From Aestuariibaculum lutulentum (lineage in GTDB: Bacteria > Bacteroidota > Bacteroidia > Flavobacteriales > Flavobacteriaceae), in NCBI RefSeq assembly GCF_032926325.1, contig NZ_CP136709.1:2450501-2514500 (forward strand): a stretch of 64,000 nt of DNA, in the 5' to 3' direction. A program made the translations under genes and the position numbers. The stretch's first letter is position 1. Each line of letters begins with the position of its first letter. This document shows, one piece after another, positions 41,506-50,578 of this stretch. Below the pieces are notes generated by a model. It saw nothing but the letters and a program-made list of their open reading frames with translations. It was not told the origin of the DNA and ran no database searches.

Positions 41506-42084
41506 ATGGATCACAAGCACTTTATGATTTATAAGCCTTATGGGTTTTTAAGTCAGTTTTACAGTAATGACAGCAAACAGCAAAAAAAGAATTTTTTAGG
41601 CAGCTTACACGATTTTCCTGAAGGCATTATGTCGATTGGTCGATTGGATGAAAAATCGGAAGGTTTACTGCTTTTAACCACCGATGGAAAAACCAGTGAC
41701 TTTATTAACAGTAAGAAAGTCGATAAGGAATATTATGCCTTAGTCAATGGTGCTATAACCGATGACGCTATTCAGCAAATGGCCTCTGGAGTTGAAATTG
41801 GCTTTGACGGCAAGAAATACCAAACCAAACCCTGTAAAGTTTTTAAACTGGAAACGGAACCTGATTTACCAACGCGATCTAAAAAAATACGTGATGACCG
41901 TCACGGACCAACCACTTGGATTTCTGTAACCCTTAACGAAGGTAAGTTCAGGCAGGTTCGAAAAATGACTTCGGCAGTTGGTTTTCCAACACTTCGACTA
42001 GTACGTGTGCGTGTGGGACACATACACCTAAGTAATATGCAGGTTGGTGAGGTTATGCCTATTGACCTGTTAGAAGAATTTTAG
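41506..42084 (+). CDS. 23S rRNA pseudouridine synthase, RluE-like
   Basis: 192 aa from ATG 41506, one base after the topB stop; a GTG nine bases earlier would overlap it. The RsuA/RluE signatures are present: 'FMIYKPYGFLSQF', catalytic Asp48 in 'SIGRLDEKSEGLLLLTTDG', and 'EGKFRQVRKMTSAVGFPTLRLVR' near the end. It has no S4 domain, as in RluE. It converts a uridine in large-subunit rRNA to pseudouridine. Co-transcribed with topB. Confidence 0.9.
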   Translation: MDHKHFMIYKPYGFLSQFYSNDSKQQKKNFLGSLHDFPEGIMSIGRLDEKSEGLLLLTTDGKTSDFINSKKVDKEYYALVNGAITDDAIQQMASGVEIGFDGKKYQTKPCKVFKLETEPDLPTRSKKIRDDRHGPTTWISVTLNEGKFRQVRKMTSAVGFPTLRLVRVRVGHIHLSNMQVGEVMPIDLLEEF

Positions 42085-42277
42085 GTTTAGACAGGTTATA
42101 TTTCTAGACACTTCTTTGACCTGTTCTATTTTATAACTTCACTATTCACATTAGGGATTACTCATAAACTCTTATTGTTATAAAAAGGAAATCGTGAATA
42201 CGAAAGTATTTGAAGCATGCTACCGTGTAGCGCGTAAAGCACTACCCTGAGTTTAGCGAAGGGTAACGCCTAAAAGA
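42085..42277. other. Intergenic spacer with an interspersed CCTGAG-type repeat
   Basis: CCCTGAG-tttag-CGAAGGG at about 42246-42263, preceded by GCATGCTACCGTGTAGCG (about 42218-42235), related to the 29.1-kb element. The AGACAGGT/ACCTGTTCT arms at about 42089-42125 could form a weak terminator for topB-rluE. Confidence 0.45.
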
Positions 42278-42910
42278 TTAAACTTCCAGTTTCTTTAATT
42301 CCTGATAATTACTATTTAAACGCTTAAGTAGTAAACCGTAGATAAGGCGATAAAATAGCCATAAAATAAGTACAAATACCACTGTAAAAACGACTACAAG
42401 CATAGAGATAAAAACTACTTGCTTGGTGGTTAAATCTGCAAACTTGTCTATAAGTTCCGGGTCGTGGGTAAAGGCATAATAAAAGCCAATTAGTAGTGAG
42501 ACTCCGGCAACAACCAAATTATAAATCACGTAGTATTTGATAATTTTACGAGTCTTAATTATGCTTTTCATTAGGTTTTTAACACTATCGGTCACCGAAA
42601 TAGCTTTGTAGGCTTTATAGAGCAGATAAATGAATAGGAAAATAATGCCATAGCTAATGGTGGTAATGGCACCAAAGACATATTCGTTAGTGTAAATTGA
42701 ATCGAGTTTGGCTTTATAGCCATCGGAAGCAAAATAGGGGATGAAGTTTATTATAATCCAAAAGGCCAGCTCGGCAATGCTAATATAAAATAAGGTCTTA
42801 ACGATGGAAGACGATTTTTTAAGTAGCATCGGGTAAATATCTTTTGCAGATAGTTTATTGTGGTCGGACTGTTTGTTCCAGTCTTTTTTTAGTAAATCTA
42901 ATTCATCCAT
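42278..42910 (-). CDS. Membrane protein, putative anti-sigma partner
   Basis: 210 aa. An N-terminal cytoplasmic part of about 33 residues ('MDELDLLKKDWNKQ...LSAKDIYPMLLKKSSSIVK') precedes four hydrophobic helices (about 38-55, 78-100, 118-142, 160-190). It starts 3 bp after the stop of an ECF sigma factor gene in the same direction. That position and a short cytosolic N-terminus suit a regulator of the sigma factor; no zinc-binding anti-sigma motif is visible. Family otherwise unrecognised. Confidence 0.65.
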   Translation of the reverse strand: MDELDLLKKDWNKQSDHNKLSAKDIYPMLLKKSSSIVKTLFYISIAELAFWIIINFIPYFASDGYKAKLDSIYTNEYVFGAITTISYGIIFLFIYLLYKAYKAISVTDSVKNLMKSIIKTRKIIKYYVIYNLVVAGVSLLIGFYYAFTHDPELIDKFADLTTKQVVFISMLVVVFTVVFVLILWLFYRLIYGLLLKRLNSNYQELKKLEV

Positions 42911-42913
42911 AGC

Positions 42914-43408
42914 TTACGGATTTAATATGGTTTTTAGTTTGGTTTTAATTCGGTTCATTTTCACTCGTGCATTCACCTCGCTAATTCCTAAAGTTTCACT
43001 TATTTCTCGATAGTCTTTATCTTCTAAATACAGAAATATCAGGGCTTTTTCTATATCATTAAGTTGATGTATGGCTTTGTATAGAATTTTTAATTGTTCT
43101 TCTTCGGTATCATCATAAGCTTCAGATTTTATTTTAAACTCAACGCCTTCAAAGTCTTGTGTGTTGATGCTGCGCTTCGATTTTCGGTATAATGTAATGG
43201 CTGTGTTCAGACTTACACGATACATCCAGGTACTGAATTTTGCATCACCTCTAAACTTAGGGTAGGCTTTCCAGAGTTGTATGGTTATTTCCTGAAATAA
43301 ATCGTTATGAGCATCGTAATTATTAGTGTACAACCGGCATACCTTATGCACAATATTCTGATGCTTTTCTAGTAATTCAACAAAACTATGTTCTAGTTCT
43401 TTTTTCAA
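42914..43408 (-). CDS. ECF RNA polymerase sigma factor
   Basis: 164 aa. Sigma-70 region 2 (about 15-85: 'DLFQEITIQLWKAYPKFRGDAKFSTWMYRV' region, landmarks DLFQEI and FSTWMYRV) and region 4 (about 105-160: 'LIFLYLEDKDYREISETLGI', 'ARVKMNRIKTKL'). It directs RNA polymerase to a specific promoter set. It overlaps none of its neighbours but is 3 bp from the membrane gene downstream, typical of sigma/anti-sigma pairs. Confidence 0.92.
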   Translation of the reverse strand: MKKELEHSFVELLEKHQNIVHKVCRLYTNNYDAHNDLFQEITIQLWKAYPKFRGDAKFSTWMYRVSLNTAITLYRKSKRSINTQDFEGVEFKIKSEAYDDTEEEQLKILYKAIHQLNDIEKALIFLYLEDKDYREISETLGISEVNARVKMNRIKTKLKTILNP

Positions 43409-43613
43409 ATTAGTGGTTTAGTTATACTGTAAGTAGCTTAAAGTTTTAAAACGTTACAACTTTATAAAAATAATATTTTTGATAATATGGTTAGGAATGA
43501 TAATAGGGGTATAAAATCAAAAATATTAGTAATATAGCATTCGGTAAAACAGAGCTTTAAAACAGAAATGGCATATTTCTTGTTTTAACCTGAGAAACTT
43601 AAACCCAAAAGAC

Positions 43614-44621
43614 ATGAAAAATATCTACTTTTTATTATCAGGAATAATTGCTCTTAGCTTAACGTCTTGCGGAACTTCGGGCTATGTAAATTTAAATTAT
43701 CCACAGGAACCGTTAGTTATACTTCCAGACAATGTATCCAATGTGGTTTTGGTGAATCGGTCGTTAACCAAAGATGAAGATAAAAATGCTGAAACCATGG
43801 AGGCCATTACTACCGGAGAAGTTATGGGCTCAGACCGAATAGCTTCAGATGAAGCCATGAAAGGTGTTTATGATGGTATTCAGAATAAAAGCCATATCCA
43901 GATTATCATGCCGGATACTTTACGTTTGTACGGAACAGGAACAAGATTAACACCCGAATTATTGCCTTGGGAAAAAGTGACTGAAATATGCGAAAAATCG
44001 AATGCCGATGTGTTACTGGTTTTGGAAAACTTCGATTCTAATTCCGATTTAATACGTTCTGCGGTGGTCGATCAGGTTAATGCTGTAATTACCACAGGAA
44101 AACCAAGTGCCAGAATTCCAACCGGTGCTCGTGTAAATGTTCGAAGTTACTGGCGATTGTACGATCCGTATACCAAAACGATTATCGATCAGTTTCAGCA
44201 AACACATTATATGAATTTCGATTTAGTAAATGGTGTGGCCCCAATAAATGCTTTAGGGGAAACCGCCTATGCTGCAGGCTTTGATTATATCAACCGGTTT
44301 TTACCAAGCTACTATCGTGTAAAACGCGATATGTATAAAAAGGGAAAAGGTCGCGATAAGGATTTGTTTGGAGCCGGATGGCGCTCTGCCGAAGTCGCTA
44401 AATGGAATGATGCGATAGCTGTCTGGAAACGTATTGTTGATGAAAATCCTAGAAGCAAATCGGCTGGGCGAGCAGCTCATAATATAGCCGTTTCTTATGA
44501 GGTTTTAGGTGATACAGATTTGGCTTTGCAATGGGCACAACGAGCTTACCGCGATTACGGTGACAAAGAGAGTCGTGATTATGCTAAAATACTCCTTAGA
44601 AGACAACGTGTAGAAGGATAA
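43614..44621 (+). CDS. DUF6340-family lipoprotein with TPR-like C-terminus
   Basis: 335 aa. Lipoprotein signal 'IIALSLTSC' with Cys19. An N-terminal domain of about 190 residues ('NVVLVNRSL', 'ADVLLVLENFDSNSD') typical of DUF6340 is followed by TPR-like helices near residues 255-330 ('WNDAIAVWKRIVDENPRSKSAGRAAHN', 'TDLALQWAQRAYRDYG'). Probable envelope protein with unknown partner. The following spacer holds an FNR/CRP-type operator for tonB. Confidence 0.8.
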   Translation: MKNIYFLLSGIIALSLTSCGTSGYVNLNYPQEPLVILPDNVSNVVLVNRSLTKDEDKNAETMEAITTGEVMGSDRIASDEAMKGVYDGIQNKSHIQIIMPDTLRLYGTGTRLTPELLPWEKVTEICEKSNADVLLVLENFDSNSDLIRSAVVDQVNAVITTGKPSARIPTGARVNVRSYWRLYDPYTKTIIDQFQQTHYMNFDLVNGVAPINALGETAYAAGFDYINRFLPSYYRVKRDMYKKGKGRDKDLFGAGWRSAEVAKWNDAIAVWKRIVDENPRSKSAGRAAHNIAVSYEVLGDTDLALQWAQRAYRDYGDKESRDYAKILLRRQRVEG

Positions 44622-44658
44622 AGTCTACTTTTTATGTAGTAAATTTTATAGGTGGCAT

Positions 44659-44672
44659 ATGATAAATGTCAT
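44659..44672 (+). promoter_or_regulatory. FNR/CRP-type operator upstream of tonB
   Basis: ATGAT-AAAT-GTCAT, a palindrome with one wobble pair, form TGAT-N4-GTCA. Its centre (44665.5) is 29.5 bp upstream of the -7-like box at 44695, the same geometry as at hemN. Confidence 0.5.
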
Positions 44673-44694
44673 AGTAGGAATCGGGCATATAGAC

Positions 44695-44702
44695 TAATTT
44701 TA
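44695..44702 (+). promoter_or_regulatory. -7-like box (TAATTTTA) of tonB
   Basis: Seven of eight positions fit TAnnTTTG (terminal A for G). It lies 19 bp before the ATG at 44722. Confidence 0.4.
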
Positions 44703-44721
44703 CTACTATAAATAAACAACT

Positions 44722-45468
44722 ATGTTACCTAAAAAAAATCCCGATGTAGAAATTGGCAGAAATAGCGGTTTATATTTTGCTATCGGGCTTAATATCATGC
44801 TATTTTTGTCTTGGCAAGCCTTAGAATATAAAACCTTTGAAACAGAAGATGTAGATATAGGATATGTTAATATGCAGGCTCAAACCGAGGAAGAAATTCC
44901 TATTGTGCAATATACACAAACATTACCGCCACCACCACCGCCACCAGCTATTGTAACTGAGAGTGTTGAAATAGTTGAGGACGAAGAAATTATAGAAGAA
45001 ACTATTTTTGAAAGTACCGAAGTGACTCAAACAGATGCTATTGTTGAGTATGGCGATACAGATTTAGGCGTTTCTGATGTACAGGTTGCTGAAGTTGCCG
45101 AAGATGTAGAGGTGCCATTTTCAGTTATTGAGAATGTTCCTGTATTTCCAGGTTGTGAAGGCAAATCTAAAGCTGCTACCGTTAAGTGTTTTAATGATAA
45201 AATGCTGGAGCACGTTAAAAATAATTTCCATTACCCTGAAGCAGCACTTGATTTGGCTATTGGAGGTCGTGTTACTGTAGTCTTTATCATAGATCAAAAA
45301 GGATATATAACAGGAATACGTTCAAGAGGACCAGATAAAATTTTAGAAAAAGAAGCCGAACGAATAGTAAGCCTATTACCTAAAATGAAACCAGGTACTC
45401 AACGTGGCAGACCTGTAAAAGTAAACTATGCCGTGCCAATTGTATTTAAATACAGTGCTACACAATAA
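44722..45468 (+). CDS. tonB: Energy transducer TonB
   Basis: 248 aa. A membrane helix (about 12-31, 'LYFAIGLNIMLFLSWQAL'), a Pro-rich segment (LPPPPPPPAIV), an acidic spacer (about 75-130), and a C-terminal TonB domain (about 165-245: 'FHYPEAALDLAIGGRVTVVF', 'IRSRGPDKILEKEAERIVSLL', 'VNYAVPIVFKY'). It transmits proton motive force to TonB-dependent outer-membrane receptors. There is no exbBD beside it. Preceded by an FNR/CRP-type palindrome. Confidence 0.92.
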   Translation: MLPKKNPDVEIGRNSGLYFAIGLNIMLFLSWQALEYKTFETEDVDIGYVNMQAQTEEEIPIVQYTQTLPPPPPPPAIVTESVEIVEDEEIIEETIFESTEVTQTDAIVEYGDTDLGVSDVQVAEVAEDVEVPFSVIENVPVFPGCEGKSKAATVKCFNDKMLEHVKNNFHYPEAALDLAIGGRVTVVFIIDQKGYITGIRSRGPDKILEKEAERIVSLLPKMKPGTQRGRPVKVNYAVPIVFKYSATQ

Positions 45469-45516
45469 CGATTAGGTAATGTAGTACGATTACCGCTAAT
45501 TTTAGTGGTAATTAAG

Positions 45517-45562
45517 AAAGTCAATGAATATTGCAGCATCAGTATTCATTGACTTTTTTTTG
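45517..45562 (+). terminator. Rho-independent terminator after tonB
   Basis: A 14-bp stem (AAAGTCAATGAATA / TATTCATTGACTTT) with a 12-nt loop, followed by T runs. A second short inverted repeat (ATTACCGCTA / TAGTGGTAAT, about 45489-45512) precedes it. Confidence 0.85.
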
Positions 45563-45729
45563 ATTTAAAACCGAATGATTACACTTCAGATATTAAAAAT
45601 GACAGTTCGGTAAAACTCTTTTCGGAAAGCCAAAGTAAGTTGGCACTTTTGTCTTGTAATTATAATCTGTTAGTTTTTACTGCTTTTAGTAAATTTAAGG
45701 ATTAATAAAAACAAAGTATAGCAAAGAAC

Positions 45730-47070
45730 ATGGCAAAAGGATTTAAAAATATAATCATTACGTTTTTTATCGGGTGTGCCGTTTTTTTAGTAGGTAATTT
45801 ACTTGAAAATGGATTGCAGTTTGGTAGTATAAAAGTAGCGTTAGTAAACTTTGCTTTTTATCAGTTATACTCATTTGTTTTAGGATATTCTAATTTGTTA
45901 TTCTTTGGGTATCTGGAGACTTTAAAGTGGAAATCTACCGAATCTGTTAAACGTATTGTTTTAGGAATTTTGGGCTCTGTGGTAGTTACGCTGTCAGGTT
46001 TGTTTTTATTGCGTGCCGGAACATCGGTGTTATACAATGGTAATTCATTCAAAGAATTTTTAGACCACGAGAAAATTCAGTATTACGGTTTTGGGTTAAT
46101 AATTACCTTAATCATTGTTGTCATCTTTCATCTTATATATTTCTATAATCGCTATCAGCAAAACAGAATTAAAGAGCAAAAGGTTATTGCTGGTACGGCG
46201 AGAGCGAAATTCGATGCTTTAAAAAATCAGTTAGATCCACATTTTTTATTCAACAGTTTAAATGTACTTACTAGTTTAATAGATGAAAACCCCGAGAACG
46301 CCCAGAAATTTACAGCGGCTTTGTCGAAGGTATATCGCTATGTTCTGGAACAGAAAAATAAAGAACTGGTTTCGGTTGATGAAGAACTTAATTTCGCAAA
46401 GACTTATATGTCGCTGTTAAAAATGAGATTCGAAGACAGTATTATTTTTACAATTCCAGAGCAGGCAAGCAACCCGGAAAGTAAAGTAGTACCATTATCA
46501 TTACAATTATTACTTGAAAATGCAATAAAACACAATATGGTAACACCAGCCAAGCCTTTACATATTAAAATTTATGAAGACGGTAATAATCTGGTGGTCG
46601 AAAATAATTTACAACCCAAGCAAATAGTTAAGAAAAGTAGTGGTGTCGGGCTTAATAATATCATGCAGCGTTATAAGTTGTTAACCACTAGAAAAGTAAA
46701 CATCAATCAGCAAGCAAACCGTTTTGCCGTTGCAATACCAATGCTTACAAAACAAATATCAGTTATGAGAACACAATCAAACCAATCCATTGACGATGCT
46801 TATGTTAGAGCACGAAATCATGTAGACGAACTTAAAGGCTTTTATTATAGTCTGGTATCTTATTGTTTAGTTATTCCCTTTTTAATTTTTGTAAACTATA
46901 AAACGTCATGGGAATTTCAGTGGTTTTGGTTCCCCATGTTTGGTTGGGGGTTAGGTTTAACAATTCAGGCGTTTAGAGTTTTTGTTTCCAATCAGTTTTT
47001 GGGACGAAATTGGGAAGAGCGAAAGATAGAGGAGTTTATGCGAGAGGAAGAAAACAAGGGCTGGAAATAA
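45730..47070 (+). CDS. LytS-type sensor histidine kinase fused to a 2TM domain
   Basis: 446 aa. Four N-terminal membrane helices (about 8-145); a histidine kinase of the LytS class with phospho-acceptor His171 in 'LKNQLDPHFLFNSLNVL'; an ATPase part with 'LQLLLENAIKHN' and 'SSGVGLNNIMQRYKLL'; then a C-terminal 2TM domain (about 355-446) ending 'NWEERKIEEFM'. The fused 2TM domain is homologous to the two small proteins encoded just downstream. Its response regulator is the LytTR gene at the end of the same operon. Confidence 0.9.
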   Translation: MAKGFKNIIITFFIGCAVFLVGNLLENGLQFGSIKVALVNFAFYQLYSFVLGYSNLLFFGYLETLKWKSTESVKRIVLGILGSVVVTLSGLFLLRAGTSVLYNGNSFKEFLDHEKIQYYGFGLIITLIIVVIFHLIYFYNRYQQNRIKEQKVIAGTARAKFDALKNQLDPHFLFNSLNVLTSLIDENPENAQKFTAALSKVYRYVLEQKNKELVSVDEELNFAKTYMSLLKMRFEDSIIFTIPEQASNPESKVVPLSLQLLLENAIKHNMVTPAKPLHIKIYEDGNNLVVENNLQPKQIVKKSSGVGLNNIMQRYKLLTTRKVNINQQANRFAVAIPMLTKQISVMRTQSNQSIDDAYVRARNHVDELKGFYYSLVSYCLVIPFLIFVNYKTSWEFQWFWFPMFGWGLGLTIQAFRVFVSNQFLGRNWEERKIEEFMREEENKGWK

Positions 47071-47084
47071 TAAAATGAAAAATC

Positions 47085-47432
47085 ATGAAAAATTACGAAC
47101 TAGAATCATACGATAACGAAACTTCAAAAGAACGTTTCTATAGAGAAGAAGCTTATTTACGTGCAAAACAGAAAGTAAAAAAAATATTAGGGTTTTACTG
47201 GCACCTGGCTAGTTACATTATTGTGAATATATTCATCATTATCGTTATCGTCTCTAATGGAGGAGAGTTGTTTAGTTTTGGCACTTTTGCTACAGCCTTA
47301 TTTTGGGGTATTGGTTTAGCATTTCATTTTTTAAGTGTTTATGGGCCGGATTTTATTTTTGGAAAAAAATGGGAAGAACGCAAGATCCAGGAATTTATGG
47401 AAAAGGAACAAAGTCATCATAAATTTGAATAG
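47085..47432 (+). CDS. 2TM-domain protein (copy 1)
   Basis: 115 aa: 'YLRAKQKVKKILGFYWHLASYI', two membrane helices (about 38-60 and 70-88) and the family end 'KKWEERKIQEFMEKE'. The same architecture closes the histidine kinase directly upstream. Function unknown; it may form a membrane complex with the kinase. 14 bp after the kinase stop. Confidence 0.85.
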   Translation: MKNYELESYDNETSKERFYREEAYLRAKQKVKKILGFYWHLASYIIVNIFIIIVIVSNGGELFSFGTFATALFWGIGLAFHFLSVYGPDFIFGKKWEERKIQEFMEKEQSHHKFE

Positions 47433-47434
47433 CT

Positions 47435-47749
47435 ATGAGTACAGATAACAAAAATCAAGAAGCCTTTTTGAAAGCCGAAAAAAAGGTTTACAACCTAAAA
47501 GTATTTTATATTCATTTAGTAGGATATTTTATTTTAGTAGCGCTATTGGTATATAATTTATATATCATGCATGGACCTTACAAAGATTTTTTCTTTTGGT
47601 TTGATATCATCGTTTTGGTAGCCTGGACAGTTTTTATTGGCATTCATGGCTGGCACGTATTTAGAGGGAAAATTATTTTTAAGAAAAACTGGGAGGATCG
47701 TAAAATAAAAGAGTTTCTCGAAAAGGATAGAATTAATCGCTGGGAATAG
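47435..47749 (+). CDS. 2TM-domain protein (copy 2)
   Basis: 104 aa: 'FLKAEKKVYNLKVFYIHLVGYF', two helices (about 24-45 and 55-72), ending 'KNWEDRKIKEFLEKD'. Two bases separate it from copy 1, showing a tight operon. It diverges from copy 1 outside the conserved N- and C-terminal blocks, so it is not a recent duplication. Confidence 0.85.
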   Translation: MSTDNKNQEAFLKAEKKVYNLKVFYIHLVGYFILVALLVYNLYIMHGPYKDFFFWFDIIVLVAWTVFIGIHGWHVFRGKIIFKKNWEDRKIKEFLEKDRINRWE

Positions 47750-47781
47750 TTAAAATCAAAGTCTGTTAAATAAACATATCT

Positions 47782-48540
47782 ATGCACGTAATTATTATAG
47801 AGGACGAAAAACCATCAGCACGCCGATTAAAGCGCATGCTTGAAAAGTTGAATATTGAAGTGGAAACCATGTTGCATTCTGTTGAAGAATCGTTAAGTTG
47901 GTTTGAAGCCAATACACATCCCGATTTAATATTTTTAGATATTCAGCTGAGTGATGGCTTATCGTTCGAAATTTTTGAAACGATTCCAATTAAAAGTGCG
48001 GTTATCTTCACCACAGCTTACGACGAATATGCGCTACAAGCCTTTAAACTAAACAGCATCGATTATTTATTAAAACCTATTGATGAAGATGATTTACAGA
48101 CTGCCGTTGAAAAATACAAGGAACGTTTACCACAAAGGCAGTCAGTATCTTTAGATTTTAACGATATTAAAAAGTTGCTGGTTAATCCGATAGATCGGGA
48201 ATATAAAAAACGATTTTCAGTAAAAGTAGGGCAGCATTTAAAGTTAATTGCGGTAGATGATATTGAATGTTTTTACAGTGAAAATAAAGGGTCTTACATT
48301 CATACCAAAGACGGCAGAAATTATTTGCTTGACATTACTTTGGAAAGTCTGGAAAGTGAGCTGGAACCACAACTGTTTTTTAGAGTAAATCGTAAATTTT
48401 TCGTCAATATTAATGCGATAAAAGATATGATTAGCTACACAAATTCCAGGTTACAAATTAAGCTAAATAGTTATGCTGACGATGAGGTTATTGTAGCCAG
48501 AGAGCGGGTTAAAGATTTTAAAGAGTGGTTAGAATCTTGA
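47782..48540 (+). CDS. LytTR-family response regulator
   Basis: 252 aa. A receiver domain (1-120) with the acidic pair near the N-terminus (IIEDEKP), phospho-acceptor Asp53 in 'LIFLDIQLSDG', Thr in 'FTTAYDEYA' and Lys in 'DYLLKPI'. Then a LytTR DNA-binding domain (about 150-250: 'RFSVKVGQHLKLIAVDDIECF', 'FFRVNRKFFVNINAI'). It pairs with the LytS/2TM kinase at the head of this operon. Targets unknown. Confidence 0.93.
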   Translation: MHVIIIEDEKPSARRLKRMLEKLNIEVETMLHSVEESLSWFEANTHPDLIFLDIQLSDGLSFEIFETIPIKSAVIFTTAYDEYALQAFKLNSIDYLLKPIDEDDLQTAVEKYKERLPQRQSVSLDFNDIKKLLVNPIDREYKKRFSVKVGQHLKLIAVDDIECFYSENKGSYIHTKDGRNYLLDITLESLESELEPQLFFRVNRKFFVNINAIKDMISYTNSRLQIKLNSYADDEVIVARERVKDFKEWLES

Positions 48541-48542
48541 GA

Positions 48543-49718
48543 TTAATCCTCTTCAATTCTATTCTCATCAAAAGCAGAAGGCAGGAGTTTAGGGATAAAC
48601 TTAACCACTAAAGGCAATAAAATAGCACCACCCGGAAGTAAAAAAATAGCCAGACTTGGTATCGATTTAAAAATATCTAGTAATTGGTCCTGAACTTTCT
48701 TTTGTTCTTCAGCTGTTAAGTCTCTTACGGTCGATTGTGTTAAAAGTACCATCAGTTCTTTACTGTCTTTTAACTCTTTATATAAACGTTTGCTGTTTCG
48801 GATAATTAATTTTTTCACCATTTTGCTCGAGTTATTGTAAAAACTCTGAACAATATTTTTAGAACCTAAAACGGCAATATTCTCTTTGTTTGTGGTATAA
48901 AAACTGTTAACTGTTTCCAGCGATTGTTTTATCAGTTGGGTGTCAATATTAAAATCCTGACCTAATTGAATTAAAAAACGTTTTTCAGTACTATCAATCG
49001 TTTTATCGGTCCATGCTGCCATACATGCCAGGTCTAAAATATATTGCTTTTCTAAAGGTGTTTTAATATTTGAGATGGCGTCTTCATAAGTAATATGTGT
49101 GTGATCCTGAAAACGCAGAGACGATTCAATGAGTCGTATTAAACTTTCATCGTATTGGTTTTTGTCTTCTTTCGCATTTAATACATCTAAAGAAACGCAT
49201 TCAATAGAAGCTTCTATGTTTTTAATATAAGTTTTAGAAATATGCTTTTTTCTTAAATAATTATCATATGCCAACACATCAATATATAAAAGCGCATTAA
49301 TTATGAAGTAATTAAAGTTTTTGGTAATGATGTTTGCATCTATCTGAATACGCTTGTGTATTAACTTTTCAAGCTGTTCATTCGATTTTTTACCGCCTAG
49401 TAACTCACCAAAAAAAGAGGCTTTCTTTTCGCTTATTTCTGTATAAAAATCGATAACACTATCAACAAAAGGAATGTCGGTTTTCGAATGGTTATACGTT
49501 TGAAGTAATGCCAAACACAGATTGATTTTACAAAGTTCTTCCTCGATTAAATCTTCTTTTGCGAAGATGTTTAAAACCACATCTAAGTTACTGCCATAAA
49601 TAAAGCCACAAGATCTTAGCGCCTGATAAAAGCCTTCGTCGTCTAAGTCAAGAAACCGGTGGTTAGTCTTAGCTTCCTTTAGTAATTTTTTTATCCAACC
49701 ATTTGCAGATGGATTCAT
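48543..49718 (-). CDS. LETM1-related membrane protein
   Basis: 391 aa. Mostly helical soluble protein with a central TerB-like segment ('DLACMAAWTDKTIDSTEKRFL', around 230-250) and a C-terminal LETM1-like block with one membrane helix ('DIFKSIPSLAIFLLPGGAIL...LLPSAF', about 352-385). Members in Flavobacteria are annotated as LETM1-related biofilm-associated proteins. Mitochondrial LETM1 handles ions; the bacterial role is unknown. Convergent with the response regulator, 2 bp apart. Confidence 0.82.
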   Translation of the reverse strand: MNPSANGWIKKLLKEAKTNHRFLDLDDEGFYQALRSCGFIYGSNLDVVLNIFAKEDLIEEELCKINLCLALLQTYNHSKTDIPFVDSVIDFYTEISEKKASFFGELLGGKKSNEQLEKLIHKRIQIDANIITKNFNYFIINALLYIDVLAYDNYLRKKHISKTYIKNIEASIECVSLDVLNAKEDKNQYDESLIRLIESSLRFQDHTHITYEDAISNIKTPLEKQYILDLACMAAWTDKTIDSTEKRFLIQLGQDFNIDTQLIKQSLETVNSFYTTNKENIAVLGSKNIVQSFYNNSSKMVKKLIIRNSKRLYKELKDSKELMVLLTQSTVRDLTAEEQKKVQDQLLDIFKSIPSLAIFLLPGGAILLPLVVKFIPKLLPSAFDENRIEED

Positions 49719-49861
49719 AGCATGCGATTTTGTTGATGTAAATGTAATGTTTTCATGGAATATTTCGTAATTATTTCCTTTAACAAAATTTTAACAAAAC
49801 CGAGTTTTTCTTTTTTGCGTAGGTATGCTTGAAACCGAGTAAATAACTAATTAATAAACGT

Positions 49862-50548
49862 ATGAAAAAGTTAAAAACAGTTTTTGGAATTGGAGTAGTA
49901 GCGGTTGCTGGTTACTTCGTAGTTGCTGCAGACCATATTGATGCACCGGCCGTGCAGGGTGGCTCTAGCGACATTACCGATTTTTATGCCTTTCAAGGTG
50001 AAGATGCCAATAATCTGGTATTTGTGGCTAATGTTCAGGGCTTATTGAGTCCGGCAAACACAGCGTCGGCAAGTTTCGACGAAAGTGTCATGATTGAGTT
50101 TAATATCGATTACGATAATGATTATGTCGAAGATTATGTAATTCAAGCCATTCCTAAGGATGGTAAAATGTATGTTATCGGGCCAAAAATGCCGACACAA
50201 ACAGGATTAAACAGTATGGTTGGTACAAACGATGTGTATAATGCAACAGTTGCGAATATTACGAGCTACGGCATGGATGCTATGGTGGGAATGAAAAATG
50301 GTATTAAAGTATTTGCCGGACCAAGAGATGACCCGTTCTTTATGGATTTTGCAAGATTTGTTCAAATTGTAACTCCAGGTGATGATGATGGCGATGGTAT
50401 GGAAGAAGGTGCTTTTTTACCTGATGGTATGGCTTCCGATACATTCGCAGGAACCAATGTGATGTCGGTAGTGGTTGAAGTACCTAAATCTACAATAGGT
50501 GGTAGTGGAACTATTAATGCCTGGGTAGAATCAAAAAGAAAGCAATAA
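49862..50548 (+). CDS. DUF4331 protein, N-terminal half
   Basis: 228 aa with a signal peptide (MKKLKTVFGIGVVAVAGYFVVAA). The mature start 'DHIDAPAVQGGSSDITDFYAF' and the later 'FAGPRDDPFFMDFARF' and 'AGTNVMSVVVEVP' are signatures of DUF4331. Family proteins normally continue with a 'GRPAVNT' half; here that half is a separate gene 30 bp downstream. The role is unknown; it belongs to an operon with a TPR lipoprotein and a TonB receptor. No strong SD; TATGCTTG (49824-49831) is a near -7 box. Confidence 0.85.
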   Translation: MKKLKTVFGIGVVAVAGYFVVAADHIDAPAVQGGSSDITDFYAFQGEDANNLVFVANVQGLLSPANTASASFDESVMIEFNIDYDNDYVEDYVIQAIPKDGKMYVIGPKMPTQTGLNSMVGTNDVYNATVANITSYGMDAMVGMKNGIKVFAGPRDDPFFMDFARFVQIVTPGDDDGDGMEEGAFLPDGMASDTFAGTNVMSVVVEVPKSTIGGSGTINAWVESKRKQ

Positions 50549-50578
50549 AAAGACTTAAAAAACGAAATACAGAACATT

